Positions 50,103 through 60,293 of a stretch of DNA of 64,000 bases are shown in pieces; within the stretch, counting starts at the first letter, position 1; the number at the start of each line of letters is the position of its first letter. Made by a program: the position numbers and the translations under genes. Under the pieces are notes generated by a model. That model saw only the letters and a program-made list of their open reading frames with translations. It was not told where the DNA came from and searched no databases. Origin of the DNA: Gracilaria caudata (Eukaryota; Rhodophyta; Florideophyceae; Gracilariales; Gracilariaceae); contig JASCIV010000008.1 of the NCBI GenBank assembly GCA_030374735.1, forward strand, positions 1 through 64,000. Reading direction: 5' to 3'.

Positions 50103-50693
50103 CGTCGTCTGAGAATCTATTCGAGAAGAAAGATCTTCTTACATACATTCAGAAAAGTTATGTAGCTTCCTTTGATAAAAGATAGGTGTTGAACTAATAA
50201 ACGACATCACTGAAGTGTTACTGACTCGAAGTTCGGGCCCATCGTGAACTTTCCCAGCTGAAGTGAACCTCACTCCATTTCAATGAAATCAGTGAAGTGT
50301 TCACTGAACACTTTGGTGTTGAACAAATCACGTGACGCGTCCTAAATTTATTCAAAAAACTAATGCATTCGTCGTCCTGCTGTTGGATCAAACACTGATC
50401 CCCCCCAAAGCACGACCGGAAAAAAGTTGATGAAATTGCACACCGAAGCGTGGTGATATAATGCGATGGGTTGTCCTTACCACATCTATCCCAGGTTATG
50501 GCCAGTTCATTCATCCTTGATCCTTGATTAAGGCAATATGACAAGGCTCCTTGCCCCCATCTTGTAACACCCGAAGTAAAGCAGGAACTCTTCGTAACAC
50601 CCGATTTATAAATCTGGTATGCATAAACTGCAATCCGACATTTCTGTCGTTCGATAATCTTTCTCTAAAACATTTCTTCAAGAGCAACATACC
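50103..50693. promoter_or_regulatory. Shared divergent promoter of Noc1 and RPA2
   Basis: It contains a perfect 9+1+9 palindrome, aagtgttca-c-tgaacactt, at 50295-50313. It also has two direct copies of gtaacacccga at 50564-50574 and 50594-50604, exactly 30 bp apart and 90-130 bp before the RPA2 ATG. These are candidate sites for co-regulating two ribosome-production genes; nothing in the sequence proves binding. Confidence 0.5.
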
Positions 50694-53600
50694 ATGACAA
50701 CGGAGGACCCGAAAAACGCTGAGGGGTCGAGCAAACCATCGTCACCACCCCCATCACCAACACCGCCGCCACCACCACCCCCAAAGCCCAAGTTCCCTCC
50801 GCGTAATGACATTCAGCCCTCAACGTTGCCTGGAGGCTCCGAGGATGCACGCCACGAGTTTCTTAGAAGATGCGTTGCGGCTCATGTCCAATCCTTTGAT
50901 TTCGCAATTGAAGAAGGACTTCACCTTATAACTGAAGAACTTGATCCTGTGGTATTTCGGGGTCCAAGCAACAAAGCTGGCAAGTCGGAACGGATTTCAA
51001 TAAGAGTCCATGGTCTTTCGATACAAAAACCACGTGTTAATTTGGAAGGACCTGGTAAGGTTTCCAATATGCGTCGGGTACACCCATCTGAGTGTAGAAG
51101 AACTGGTGCAACATACGTAGGAGATCTGTATGGATGCTTCACGATAATATATGGAAAAGAGGACAGAGTAGACATTGCTTCACAGAGAATTGCCCGTATT
51201 CCGATAATGGTGAACTCTGTGGCATGTCATCTGCGAGGCAAATCACGAAAACAACTCCTACAACTTGGAGAGGAAGAATATGAAGTTGGAGGAACCTTTG
51301 TGGTAAATGGTGCCGAGAAGGTTATTCGCCTCGTTGTAGTCCCGCGTTCAAACCACCCAATTTCTGCGGTGAGAGACGCAAATGAAAATCGAGGTGCAAC
51401 GTTCACGAAACTGTCTGTGAGTTTCAGATCTATGCGAAGGGACTTGACCACATTCACTACACACACGCATTTGTTTCGAAATGGTGCCGTACGAGTCCGA
51501 ATCACGATTAACAAGAACGAATACTTCATTCCTGCAGGTGTTTTAATGAGAGCATTTCTACCATCGGAGACCACTGATAGGGAAATATATGAACTCATCG
51601 TGGGCGGTGAAACAGAGAACACTGCCCTTTGTAACGCTGCCATTGCGATAATTAAGGAACTGAGCGAAAGAAGTGCGCATTTTCGAAGGAAAGACTCTGA
51701 GCATTGGCTAAGCCCTTCTGTTTCGAGGAATGCCGCTATTGCGTACCTAGGAAGAAGCTTTAGAGCAGTAATTGGCTACGATGATGAGGACACCTCAAAT
51801 TTTGAAGCAGGCGCCGCGCTTTTGCGGAAGTACATCTTCGTTCATCTCAGCGTTGGATCTTACGCACCACCGAATGAATCGCTTGATAGGTCCAAAGCAG
51901 ACATTTTAGTACATCTAATTCGCAAGCTTGTTGGAACCGCAGCCGGAAATATCGAAGTCGACAATCAAGATGCGCCTTCTCACCAGTCTGTAATGACACC
52001 TGGGCAATTATATCTGGGTTTTCTAAAGGAGAAATTGGAAGGATTGTTGCGGAGGGTGGCCTCTCTGGTTCGTCGCGAGAATGTGAAGAGGGAAGAGAAT
52101 CCTACCAAGACTTCTATAAGCAGGGAAGAGCTTCATTCACTTGTAAAGGAGAGTTTAAAGAAGGCTATTCACTCCGACATGGTCTCAAAACACATGATGT
52201 ATCTTCTGTCTACCGGGACGCTTTTGCAAAGCAGTGGTCTTGATATGCCCCAAGTTCTAGGATATTCCGTGATTGCTGAACGAATCAACTATCTACGATT
52301 TATTGCGCAGTTTCGGGCACTTCACAGAGGTACTTTTTACGCCGAAATGCGTTCCGTATCTGTCCGAAAGCTTCTGCCTGAGGCTTGGGGGTTTATCTGC
52401 CCTGTTCATACACCAGACGGAGATCCTTGTGGTATACTCAACCATCTTAGCTCAACCGCAATTGTCACGAATGGATATGCGGCAAAGAGGGAAGAAATAC
52501 AGGATCTACTCTCCGATTTCAATATCACCCCAGCTCCAGCCTTATCTGCTGTACACATGGTATCACCGAAGAGTACTATTCCTGTTTTAGTTGACGGAAG
52601 AGTCCTCGGGTTCGTCGAAGAATTTAGTGCCCGAGAGCTCACACAACAATTGCGCTACACTAAGATCAGAAGTGCTGTGTCAGTACTTTCAGATAAAGCC
52701 GAGATCATTTACGTTCCTCCAGGCGATGTTAAAACATTTCAGCCGGGAGTATATGTTCACACTGGTCCGAGTCGTCTCATGAGACCTGTCAAATGGCTCG
52801 CGAAGTCTGCTTGGAAGAACACTAACGTTGAAGATGACAATCTTGGGTTGGATGAGTGGATCGGAACGATGGAACAAGTTTTCCTGAGAATACGCCCCTC
52901 CGTAGACAATCAGATTAAGTCTGTCAATCCGATTTCCATGAGGGGTGCTACCCATTCTGAAGTCTCGTCAACCTCATTCCTCTCGGTGCTTGCGTCTTTA
53001 GCACCGTTTCCGGAGATGAATCAAGGTCCAAGAAACATGTTTCAGTGCCAGATGGCGAAACAGAGCATGGGCACACCATGTCATGCGATTTGGAATAGAA
53101 TGGATGCGAAAGTTTATAGGCTTACATATCCACAGGTCCCAATAGCGAGAACTAGTTGTATGCAAGATCCAATGGGTGCTGATCTGCACCCAAATGGCAT
53201 AAATGCTGTGATTGCAGTCATAAGCTACACAGGAAATGATATGGAAGACGCGTTAGTGATAAATAAGGCAAGCCTTGAACGCGGGTTTGCGCATGGAACT
53301 GTGTACGTCAATAACCGTATTAACTTGGATGCAAATGCTGGGGGAAGGGATTTTAGGTTAATTCGTCTCACTGGGGAAGAAACAGAAACGATAAAAACTG
53401 TCGATGAAGATGGGCTACCGGTTGTTGGAGCCCGAGTCAGCCAGGGAAGTGCCCTGTACGGGATTTGCAACCTTCATGGGTCGTCAAATTTATCTGATGC
53501 AAAATGGACGAAATATAAGTCCGTGGAAGAAGGAACAGTGGACGAGGTCATTGTTTACAATTCGGACATGTATCGAAACGCTAAGGGTTATCGTGGTCCT

Positions 53601-54416
53601 GGTATTCGGGAAGCAAATATTCGGACGCGAACATCTCGACGACCATGTGTTGGGGATAAGTTTGCTAGCCGTGCGGGGCAGAAGGGTACGATGTCAGCGT
53701 CCTGGCCATGCGAAGACATGCCGTTTTCTGAAAGCGGGATGACCCCGGACATTCTCTTTAATCCGAATGGGTTTCCGAGTAGAATGACGATCGGAATGAT
53801 GGTAGAGGTAATGTCAGGAAAAGCGGGAGCCCTTCATGGCCACTTCAATGATTCTTCTCCCTTTCAATTTGATGAAGAACACCGTGCCATTGATTACTTT
53901 GCTGATCAACTCACGAAAGCTGGATATGAGCATGCTGGAAATGAAACCCTCTACTCAGGATACACAGGAGAGCCGTTCGAAGTGAATATTTTTACTGGTG
54001 TAGTCCACTATCAAAGGCTTCGACACATGGTACTTGACAAATTTCAGGTGCGAACTACTGGTCGCGTTCATCCTCTTTTCCGACAGCCAATTAAGGGGCG
54101 AAAGAAAGGTGGAGCTATTCGTTTCGGTGAAATGGAAAGAGACGGACTTCTAGCTCATGGCGCATCTTTCTTGCTTCGCGACCGCCTTGCAATGGCCAGT
54201 GATATGCACATAGTCCGTGTTTGCACTGGATGTGGGTCTTTACTAGGACCATCTCGTAGAAAATCCGAATCCGACATCGAATGTCGCTTGTGTGAAACCG
54301 ATGGGCGGATGCCAGCAATTGAGAAAGTGGGAATGCCGTACTCGTTCAAGTACTTGACAAACGAATTAGCGGCTATGAACATCAGGACTGTGTTCTCGTT
54401 GAAAGAGGTATTGTAG
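50694..54416 (+). CDS. RPA2: RNA polymerase I second-largest subunit RPA2
   Basis: A single 1,240-residue exon. A proline-rich N-terminus of about 45 residues precedes the beta-subunit core. The MEDA motif (E851, D852) near the active site and GDKFASRAGQKGT from G987 are conserved. WPCEDMPFSESGMTPDI and the LHGHFNDSSPF block then match Pol I, not Pol II or III. The C-terminal zinc site is C1177, C1180, C1197 and C1200, followed by YLTNELAAMNI, again the Pol I form. With RPA1 it forms the catalytic cleft that makes the large rRNA precursor in the nucleolus. The length fits the family (about 1,130-1,200). HGQKG of other organisms is AGQKG here. Confidence 0.94.
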   Translation: MTTEDPKNAEGSSKPSSPPPSPTPPPPPPPKPKFPPRNDIQPSTLPGGSEDARHEFLRRCVAAHVQSFDFAIEEGLHLITEELDPVVFRGPSNKAGKSERISIRVHGLSIQKPRVNLEGPGKVSNMRRVHPSECRRTGATYVGDLYGCFTIIYGKEDRVDIASQRIARIPIMVNSVACHLRGKSRKQLLQLGEEEYEVGGTFVVNGAEKVIRLVVVPRSNHPISAVRDANENRGATFTKLSVSFRSMRRDLTTFTTHTHLFRNGAVRVRITINKNEYFIPAGVLMRAFLPSETTDREIYELIVGGETENTALCNAAIAIIKELSERSAHFRRKDSEHWLSPSVSRNAAIAYLGRSFRAVIGYDDEDTSNFEAGAALLRKYIFVHLSVGSYAPPNESLDRSKADILVHLIRKLVGTAAGNIEVDNQDAPSHQSVMTPGQLYLGFLKEKLEGLLRRVASLVRRENVKREENPTKTSISREELHSLVKESLKKAIHSDMVSKHMMYLLSTGTLLQSSGLDMPQVLGYSVIAERINYLRFIAQFRALHRGTFYAEMRSVSVRKLLPEAWGFICPVHTPDGDPCGILNHLSSTAIVTNGYAAKREEIQDLLSDFNITPAPALSAVHMVSPKSTIPVLVDGRVLGFVEEFSARELTQQLRYTKIRSAVSVLSDKAEIIYVPPGDVKTFQPGVYVHTGPSRLMRPVKWLAKSAWKNTNVEDDNLGLDEWIGTMEQVFLRIRPSVDNQIKSVNPISMRGATHSEVSSTSFLSVLASLAPFPEMNQGPRNMFQCQMAKQSMGTPCHAIWNRMDAKVYRLTYPQVPIARTSCMQDPMGADLHPNGINAVIAVISYTGNDMEDALVINKASLERGFAHGTVYVNNRINLDANAGGRDFRLIRLTGEETETIKTVDEDGLPVVGARVSQGSALYGICNLHGSSNLSDAKWTKYKSVEEGTVDEVIVYNSDMYRNAKGYRGPGIREANIRTRTSRRPCVGDKFASRAGQKGTMSASWPCEDMPFSESGMTPDILFNPNGFPSRMTIGMMVEVMSGKAGALHGHFNDSSPFQFDEEHRAIDYFADQLTKAGYEHAGNETLYSGYTGEPFEVNIFTGVVHYQRLRHMVLDKFQVRTTGRVHPLFRQPIKGRKKGGAIRFGEMERDGLLAHGASFLLRDRLAMASDMHIVRVCTGCGSLLGPSRRKSESDIECRLCETDGRMPAIEKVGMPYSFKYLTNELAAMNIRTVFSLKEVL

Positions 54417-54908
54417 GCATAGTATAGAAACAGAGAAATGTTTACAAGGGTAGACACTTTGGCAACGTGAACGGAGCATGTGTGATAATGTCAGGATGGG
54501 TTATTTAAGTGGTTAGAAAGGGAGAACAGATGGTTTGACAAGACATTATATGTAAACCGTCACGAGACAGATGAAGATATAAAGACTATACAAACTTAGT
54601 TTGTCAGACAGCTGCTGTTGTTCAAGGCTGAAGTTAATCGTTGCTCGCAGCCCAACAAGCTGCACAGTTCAAAATAGCTCCGCCAAGTAAGATTTGAAAT
54701 CAAAGGATTGAGGAAAGTATCCTTGTACTCAGCTAACAGCATTGTTGCATTGGGGATACAAGGAGGCTACTATGACCACCACGAGACGTCATTCATCCGC
54801 GAAGGTCACGCTGGTGACAGGTTTATAAACTTTTGCCCTAAATCTGATGTAGCAGATCATCTGCAATGATTGCTCCCGCAGGACATAATACGAACTTAGC
54901 CGGGTATT

Positions 54909-54932
54909 TTGTACATAATTTCTTATGTACAA
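54909..54932. repeat. 10-bp inverted repeat with 4-nt loop
   Basis: ttgtacataa and ttatgtacaa flank tttc. It is a perfect stem-loop in an otherwise featureless spacer. Confidence 0.65.
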
Positions 54933-55203
54933 GGGTAGATACCTGCAACGTTACCCAACTGTAGTTCGTAACACATTCTATGATACCCTTGCAGCTTTCT
55001 CGTGTTAGTGCCCAAAGGCGTGGTGCAGAACTGGCTTCGGCGTACGAGAACTTGTTCTTGCGTCTAGAAACCACCCCCCAAAAACTTATAGCATCAGCCG
55101 TCAATCGAGGCCCTACCGCGACGCCCGGGCTCTCAACGTGAGGGCGCCGCGCACAAAATAAACACACGTTCTTTATTTTGGACAACAGCCTCTAATTACT
55201 AAG

Positions 55204-55240
55204 CTGTAGTAGAACTTTAAACAAAGTTCACTCTCTCGTG
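55204..55240 (+). repeat. Dispersed stem-loop repeat, diverged copy 3
   Basis: ctgtagtagaacttt, loop aaac, aaagtt, then ctctctcg. It resembles the copies at 6941 and 7324 in order and hairpin, but is less well conserved at the end. Confidence 0.4.
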
Positions 55241-55791
55241 TTATAAGGATAGCACTAAGACATGAAGAGGGCTATGAGGGATACCTTCGTACCGATGGTA
55301 CTATACGGATATGTGATCTCTCCAGCTTGCGAGCAAGCACAGTTTCGAACACAGTTTCATCATCATCATGATACGGCTTCCATATGCACGGAGGTATCGG
55401 GGAGTGCGGCAAGAGACTTTCGTCGCTGTCCAGCTAAATACGGCGTTCGAGGGACAAACCCCATTACCGAATACCATACACTGGGATGTAGAGACCTATA
55501 GATATCGTTCTCCCTACCTACTATGTCGGTCAGGAACTCCTGTGTATGTAAATGAATTCTCTTCAACAAACCGCAACAAGGAAGCACTAAGATCTCGATC
55601 AGAGTTCAGAGCGATCACCTCTACGAATCGATGCTGCTGCAGGTGCCCACACATGCCGTACGATCGCACTGACATCATACTCTTCTCTGAAATCTTCACA
55701 CCTCTATTCTGCAAGTGTAGAACTCTTCAGAAAAGCTGCTGTGTCCTCAAAATTGCCAAAGAGTTCTCTGCGAACAAACATGCATCACCCC

Positions 55792-58700
55792 TCACTTCTT
55801 CTTCTTTGATATCTTAGAAGTCGCCTTTAGTGCTTCGGCCAATCCTTTCGCCATTAGCTTCACATTTCCCAACATCATATGAATTCCTTCGCTTTCAGGA
55901 GCCAGCCGCATCGCGTCGCGTTCTTTCTTATATAGAGAAAGATCTTTCTCGGCTTCTTTCAGCATAACAGCTACTGCTGCCCGGTATCCCTTTCCACGCC
56001 TTGATGTGCCTGGCATGAGTTTTACTCGATATCGATAGTTTGAAATCGCGCTATATGGGGCACACACTGGTAAAGCGTAACGAACTGCATCTTCTGCGCG
56101 AGGTATGGCTGTCAAAGTGTCTAAAATATGACAACACTCCGATTCCAGCCTTTGGAGTTCTTGCAGACCTTCTAGATCAGACATTCGGAGACTCTCCTGC
56201 TTTTCTGGTCGTCTCCGACGAAGTGGTTTCTTATCCTCCTGAGAGGCGTCTTGTTCGACCTTTTCTTCATCTGAAACGGGGTCCCCGCTTTCATCAGGGT
56301 TCTCTTCAACTGTCGGTTCCAGTTCTTTCACGGGTTTCGAACCAAGAAGAGCAAGAGCAATAGTTCGTTCTTCTTCATCTTGATCCATATACTTCCTCCT
56401 CATTTTCTTCAGTTTGTGCTTCCTCCCACGAGGTAGGGGAGTGGGACCTTTACTGCCTGACGTATTGGAGGAACTTGTTGCTTTTTTCTTTCTTTGGGCA
56501 GCTTGTTGATTCTGTGGTTCTGACATCGAGTCCTCCGGCGCTGGCGCTGCAGGATTGCCACCTTTCTTTTTAAGCTTTCTTTCCTTAGCAGAAAGGTACC
56601 TCTTCGTGGACCGTGGTTGTAATTCAGGTTCCGGTTCGGGTGCATGTTCCTCGTGGTTTTCTGACTTGGGTTGCAGGTTTTGCTCAAGCTTCAAACCTTT
56701 CAGTTCGGCTGATATCGATAACTTTTCGCTGTTCGGTTCAGCTCCATCATCAGATATGCGTAGCTTAGGTTGTACGTCTTCTGCTCCTTCCTCAATATCC
56801 TTTACCGTTTGCGCACCGGGACTACTTGAGCTTGTTGCATTCGTCACAACGGAAGGGTGCGGCTGCCCTCGAGGTTCAGGTTCATCTCTTTTCAAACGGT
56901 CTTCTCCATCGTTCTTTTCCAAGGTACGGATACAACGCTCTCCCTTGTGATACTCAACGCAGGATTCTTCAATTCTGAAGACGAAAGCAATTCCCATAAC
57001 TAACTGATTAGGATTCAGAAAATTTTTCCTTCCTCTAATAAAGAAGCTGCCACTGGGAAGGTATTCTCCAGACGGAGTTGACTTTGATACCTGGCTTGCT
57101 CGAACCCACCACGCCGAAGTAATGAACTTACCGTCCCATGCCGCGGATCGACACATGGCAAACGTTCCAGCTTGTTCGAGAGTAACTTGCGGGATTTCGT
57201 CATAAGAATTAGACCCTCGCTGTCTGAGGTTCTTTACAACCACACTGGAGGCGCCATCTACGTCGGCGTTCACATACACGTCAGCTGGACCCATGTACCT
57301 CTTTACCAACAATTCATTCTGTTGAGGGTCTCTTCCAGCAACAACGAGATAGTTTTCAGAGCTTATAAACCAGTAGAACTTTTCCAACCAAAGCGGAACT
57401 CGTCTCGCCTTAATTGATGCGACAACTGCTTCTTGCTCCAGCTTCTGAGCTTCGCTTGCGGCCTTCTTCGACGCAGCTTTTATGGTCTTGTCTGTTACTT
57501 CAACAGCTTTTTCCTTTTTTGCAGCAGCGGTCTTCTGTTGCTCATAATGGCGGCGGGCGTTTGCATGTGCACCAAGCCCGAGATCAACCGGAACGATCAT
57601 ACTCTTCACAATGCTTTGTTGTTGTTCTTCTTCGTTCTCGCCGTCTCCCTCATAGGTTCTGTCATCATTAAATTCTTCATCTTCATCTCCGTCACCATGG
57701 CCGGATTCTTCGGCTTCCACCTCATATTCAAGCTTCAAGGTTATCTGATTCTTCTCCAGCTGTAGAGAATGCATTATTCCCGCGATAGGATTACCGTTCT
57801 TCTTCTCGTCCTGAACCATTTTCTCGAGACCTTGCCATGTAACAGAAGCCGCGAGTGCGCTGTTAATTACCTTTATGGCAGCGTCAACTTCAACAATATT
57901 TGCTTCAATGGCTCTTGCGCGCTCCCCAGACATTTCTTTGGCGTTTTCAAACATTTTGACCTGGCCCTCTAACCCTGATGCTAGCTTATCGACCTTTTTG
58001 AAGGTGAGCGCTTCTCGTTTCGCTTGAGTGTTTTCGGCTCTCTGGGACTCGATTCTTGAGAAATACTCGTCAACAGCTTCATCAAATGTAGAGAATTCCT
58101 TAAAAGGCCTATTCTGATACTGATTAAAGAGAAACGGAGTGAAGTCTGCGTAGGTTTCTTTTGTGCTCCCGTCTTTCTCTGGTGCGTTCAAAATCACGAA
58201 ACCCTTCACAGAACCGCTGCTCATTTGTTCGGACAAGGTGTTCTCCAGTTCTTCAAAAGATTCATAAACAGATTCAGCGCCCTTCTCATTAAGATCCCTC
58301 AAAGGAACCTCTGGATCAAAGCCCGCAGCTATAAGGGAGTGCTCTAGAAAAGAAGGCTCTATTGCTAGCTCGTAAGCAAGAGCTCGCCGAGCAATACTCA
58401 AGGCTTGCATTTTCTTCTTTGCGTGTCTCCCTTGTGCTTTTCGTACTTCCTCTTCGTCCGGGATGGCAGCCACAGCACGCTCTACAGCTGCATCGAAGTC
58501 AGCCTTGCATATAATAGTCCGTTTTCGAGCTTTCTCTGCAGGATATCTTTCGTGCACCGCCACAATACCATCATCCCCATCTCCCTTAGTTCGATCAACC
58601 CGTAGCAACGTCAGAATCGTGTAGTCGGCGTCCGTTAAAATGACGTTTCCGCCCGAGAACGCTTCTACGATTAAGTGGGCCGCAATGGCACCTTCGCCAG

Positions 58701-59103
58701 AAAACGCAAGGTCCATGATTCGATCGCCACCATCTCCAAGCTGCACGACTGATTCAAGTCGCCTTCCGCGAATGTGCTTCCTGAGCTTCAGACAGAATCC
58801 TGAAGGCACGTCCTTCTCTCTGTCGAACTGTGTCATGTGCATTCGGGCTCCGGATTCTAGAAGTAATAAACGTTTCTCCCATGAATGAGATACGGATGTG
58901 GATGGCATGTTCTGCCCTTGTACAACTTCAACGTTTTCTGAAGGCATCGGTTGGTTTCGTGACGGTGGAACTGACAACTTTAGTATGTAAGTCCTGCCAT
59001 TCTGAGCGTCGTAAACGTTTAACACGCGAGAACCTTGCAGAGTCTTTTGCAGGATTGAGGTCTCGACTCGAAGGTCCAGAAGACCCATTCTTGTCTTTCC
59101 CAT
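55792..59103 (-). CDS. NEMF: Ribosome quality control factor NEMF/Rqc2 (NFACT)
   Basis: 1,103 residues from ATG without introns. The NFACT-N part covers about 1-330, with Asp10 and the D127-R128 pair that matches the CAT-tailing residues of yeast Rqc2 (D9, D98, R99). A coiled coil lies at about 330-560. NFACT-R begins near WLEKFYWFISSENYLVVAGRD (about 572-592). A long charged, Glu/Lys-rich part (about 730-960) precedes NFACT-C at about 1000-1090. The protein binds stalled 60S subunits with the E3 ligase Listerin and extends the nascent chain with Ala/Thr tails. The conserved D-R pair suggests it can still do this. The last residues are lysine-rich. Confidence 0.93.
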   Translation of the reverse strand: MGKTRMGLLDLRVETSILQKTLQGSRVLNVYDAQNGRTYILKLSVPPSRNQPMPSENVEVVQGQNMPSTSVSHSWEKRLLLLESGARMHMTQFDREKDVPSGFCLKLRKHIRGRRLESVVQLGDGGDRIMDLAFSGEGAIAAHLIVEAFSGGNVILTDADYTILTLLRVDRTKGDGDDGIVAVHERYPAEKARKRTIICKADFDAAVERAVAAIPDEEEVRKAQGRHAKKKMQALSIARRALAYELAIEPSFLEHSLIAAGFDPEVPLRDLNEKGAESVYESFEELENTLSEQMSSGSVKGFVILNAPEKDGSTKETYADFTPFLFNQYQNRPFKEFSTFDEAVDEYFSRIESQRAENTQAKREALTFKKVDKLASGLEGQVKMFENAKEMSGERARAIEANIVEVDAAIKVINSALAASVTWQGLEKMVQDEKKNGNPIAGIMHSLQLEKNQITLKLEYEVEAEESGHGDGDEDEEFNDDRTYEGDGENEEEQQQSIVKSMIVPVDLGLGAHANARRHYEQQKTAAAKKEKAVEVTDKTIKAASKKAASEAQKLEQEAVVASIKARRVPLWLEKFYWFISSENYLVVAGRDPQQNELLVKRYMGPADVYVNADVDGASSVVVKNLRQRGSNSYDEIPQVTLEQAGTFAMCRSAAWDGKFITSAWWVRASQVSKSTPSGEYLPSGSFFIRGRKNFLNPNQLVMGIAFVFRIEESCVEYHKGERCIRTLEKNDGEDRLKRDEPEPRGQPHPSVVTNATSSSSPGAQTVKDIEEGAEDVQPKLRISDDGAEPNSEKLSISAELKGLKLEQNLQPKSENHEEHAPEPEPELQPRSTKRYLSAKERKLKKKGGNPAAPAPEDSMSEPQNQQAAQRKKKATSSSNTSGSKGPTPLPRGRKHKLKKMRRKYMDQDEEERTIALALLGSKPVKELEPTVEENPDESGDPVSDEEKVEQDASQEDKKPLRRRRPEKQESLRMSDLEGLQELQRLESECCHILDTLTAIPRAEDAVRYALPVCAPYSAISNYRYRVKLMPGTSRRGKGYRAAVAVMLKEAEKDLSLYKKERDAMRLAPESEGIHMMLGNVKLMAKGLAEALKATSKISKKKK

Positions 59104-59409
59104 GATTCAAGTACAGGCTTGAGCTACCTCGCTTCCCCACGGGACCCAACGAAGCTTGTAACACTTTAGAAGGTAATAGGTAATAGAACCAAGCTGCAGA
59201 AACCCAGAACGTCGCCGATCTCCAGATGGATGAGAACACGAGATTCAATCCTCTGAGCTCCGTTAATCAGACCCAGCTTGCGAGATGACGGAGAGGAAGG
59301 CACTTTCGAATTGGAGGTTGTCCGCTTTAATACAAACTCCGAAGTTGAGCATTTGAGGCCGGGGCTTTAGCAGCAAACCTGCAACGCTTGAGACAAGCTA
59401 CAAAAAAAT
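59104..59409. other. Upstream region of NEMF
   Basis: About 300 bp upstream of the NEMF ATG, bounded on the right by the repeat cluster. It should hold the NEMF promoter and 5' UTR. No motif stands out. Confidence 0.35.
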
Positions 59410-59450
59410 GAGCATGGCCACCCATGCCCCAATTCAATTCAACAGTGTAA

Positions 59451-59769
59451 GAGCGCTGACGCCACGGTAGCGACGTGCAGGAGTATCATTGGGGAACGCC
59501 GCTTCGAGCCGAAAGTAGCCGTCAGATATAATAGTAGTCGTTGATTGGTAGATAGCGCGACGCCCAAAAAATTGCCAGATTTTTGCTTGCGTTGGAATTG
59601 GATTGAAACGANNNNNNNNNNGGTTCCAATCCAAGTCCAAATGGTGGCCGCCAAAATAATTTTTTTTCTATAGTTGGCCGAGCCAATCAGGCCGCAATTT
59701 TTTCTTACGGCAACAAGGCGTCAGTGAACTGGATTGGAACGAGGCTTTGGATACCCAGTGGCCATGCTC
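59451..59769 (-). mobile_element. Tourist-like MITE, copy 1, split by an assembly gap
   Basis: The body runs from gagcgctgacgcc to ggccatgctc and is flanked by TAA (59448-59450) and TTA (59770-59772). It is the reverse complement of the copy at 59862-60170, with high similarity over most of its length. It contains ten N (59612-59621). It also has about 65 bp (near 59468-59530) that copy 2 lacks. The TWA flanks suit a PIF/Harbinger-type element. No transposase is encoded. Confidence 0.65.
59612..59621. other. Assembly gap (10 N)
   Basis: Ten unknown bases inside MITE copy 1. The inverted partner has about 45 bp at this place (within 60013-60060), so the gap is probably larger than shown. Confidence 0.95.
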
Positions 59770-59772
59770 TTA

Positions 59773-59850
59773 CACTGTTGAATTGAATTGGGCATGGGTG
59801 GCCATGCTCTTACGCTCTTGAATTGAATTGGGGCATGGGTGGCCATGCTC
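59773..59850. repeat. Two tandem 38-bp element ends
   Basis: Units of the form (cactgt/cgctc)tgaattgaattggggcatgggtggccatgctc lie at 59773-59809 and 59813-59850, separated by TTA. The same unit occurs reversed at 59410-59447 and directly at 60174-60211. They look like solo ends left by nested insertion. Confidence 0.6.
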
Positions 59851-59861
59851 TTTAAGTCTTA

Positions 59862-60170
59862 GAGCATGGTCACTGGGGATCCAAAGCCTCGTTCCAATCC
59901 AGTTCACTGACGCCTTGTTGCCGTAAGACAAAATTGTGGCCTGATTGGCTCGGCCAACTATAGAAAAAAAATTATTTTGGCGGCCACCATTTGGACTTGG
60001 ATTGGAACAACCCTTTTTGCGGTCCAATTTCGTCGAATTTGAACCGCAATTTGCCTCGTTTCAATCCAAATCCAACGCAAGCAAAAATCTGGCAATTTTT
60101 TGGGCGTCGCGCTATCTACCAATCAACGACTACTATTATATTATTATGTCGCTCCGTGGCGTCAGCGCTC
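59862..60170 (+). mobile_element. Tourist-like MITE, copy 2
   Basis: 309 bp starting gagcatggtcactgggg and ending gtggcgtcagcgctc, with direct TTA on both sides (59859-59861 and 60171-60173). Together with the inverted copy at 59451-59769 it forms a roughly 700-bp palindrome-like structure. No coding frame is present. A 3-bp TTA duplication is typical of PIF/Harbinger MITEs. Confidence 0.65.
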
Positions 60171-60214
60171 TTACACTGTTGAATTAAATTGGGGCATGGG
60201 TGGCCATGCTCTAA

Positions 60215-60293
60215 GAGCGCTGACGCCACGGTAGCGACGTGCAGGAGTATTATTGGGGAACGCGGATTCGAGCCGAAAGTAGCCGTCAAATTG
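60215..60293 (-). mobile_element. Truncated third MITE copy
   Basis: Starts gagcgctgacgccacgg directly after TAA and follows copy 1 through the segment that copy 2 lacks, then diverges at about 60293. It lies 3 bp from the end unit at 60174-60211. Confidence 0.55.

Larger units (their letters stand above)
54417..55791. other. Intergenic region between convergent genes
   Basis: This 1,375 bp lies between the RPA2 and NEMF stops. It contains a small perfect hairpin at 54909-54932 and a diverged stem-loop repeat at 55204-55240. The 115-codon frame at 54838-55185 (minus) has no recognisable features. Some of it may be old mobile sequence. Confidence 0.4.

Noticed and set aside
54838..55185. 115-codon minus-strand frame
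   Set aside because: No domain, signal or family resemblance; lies in a spacer with repeats.
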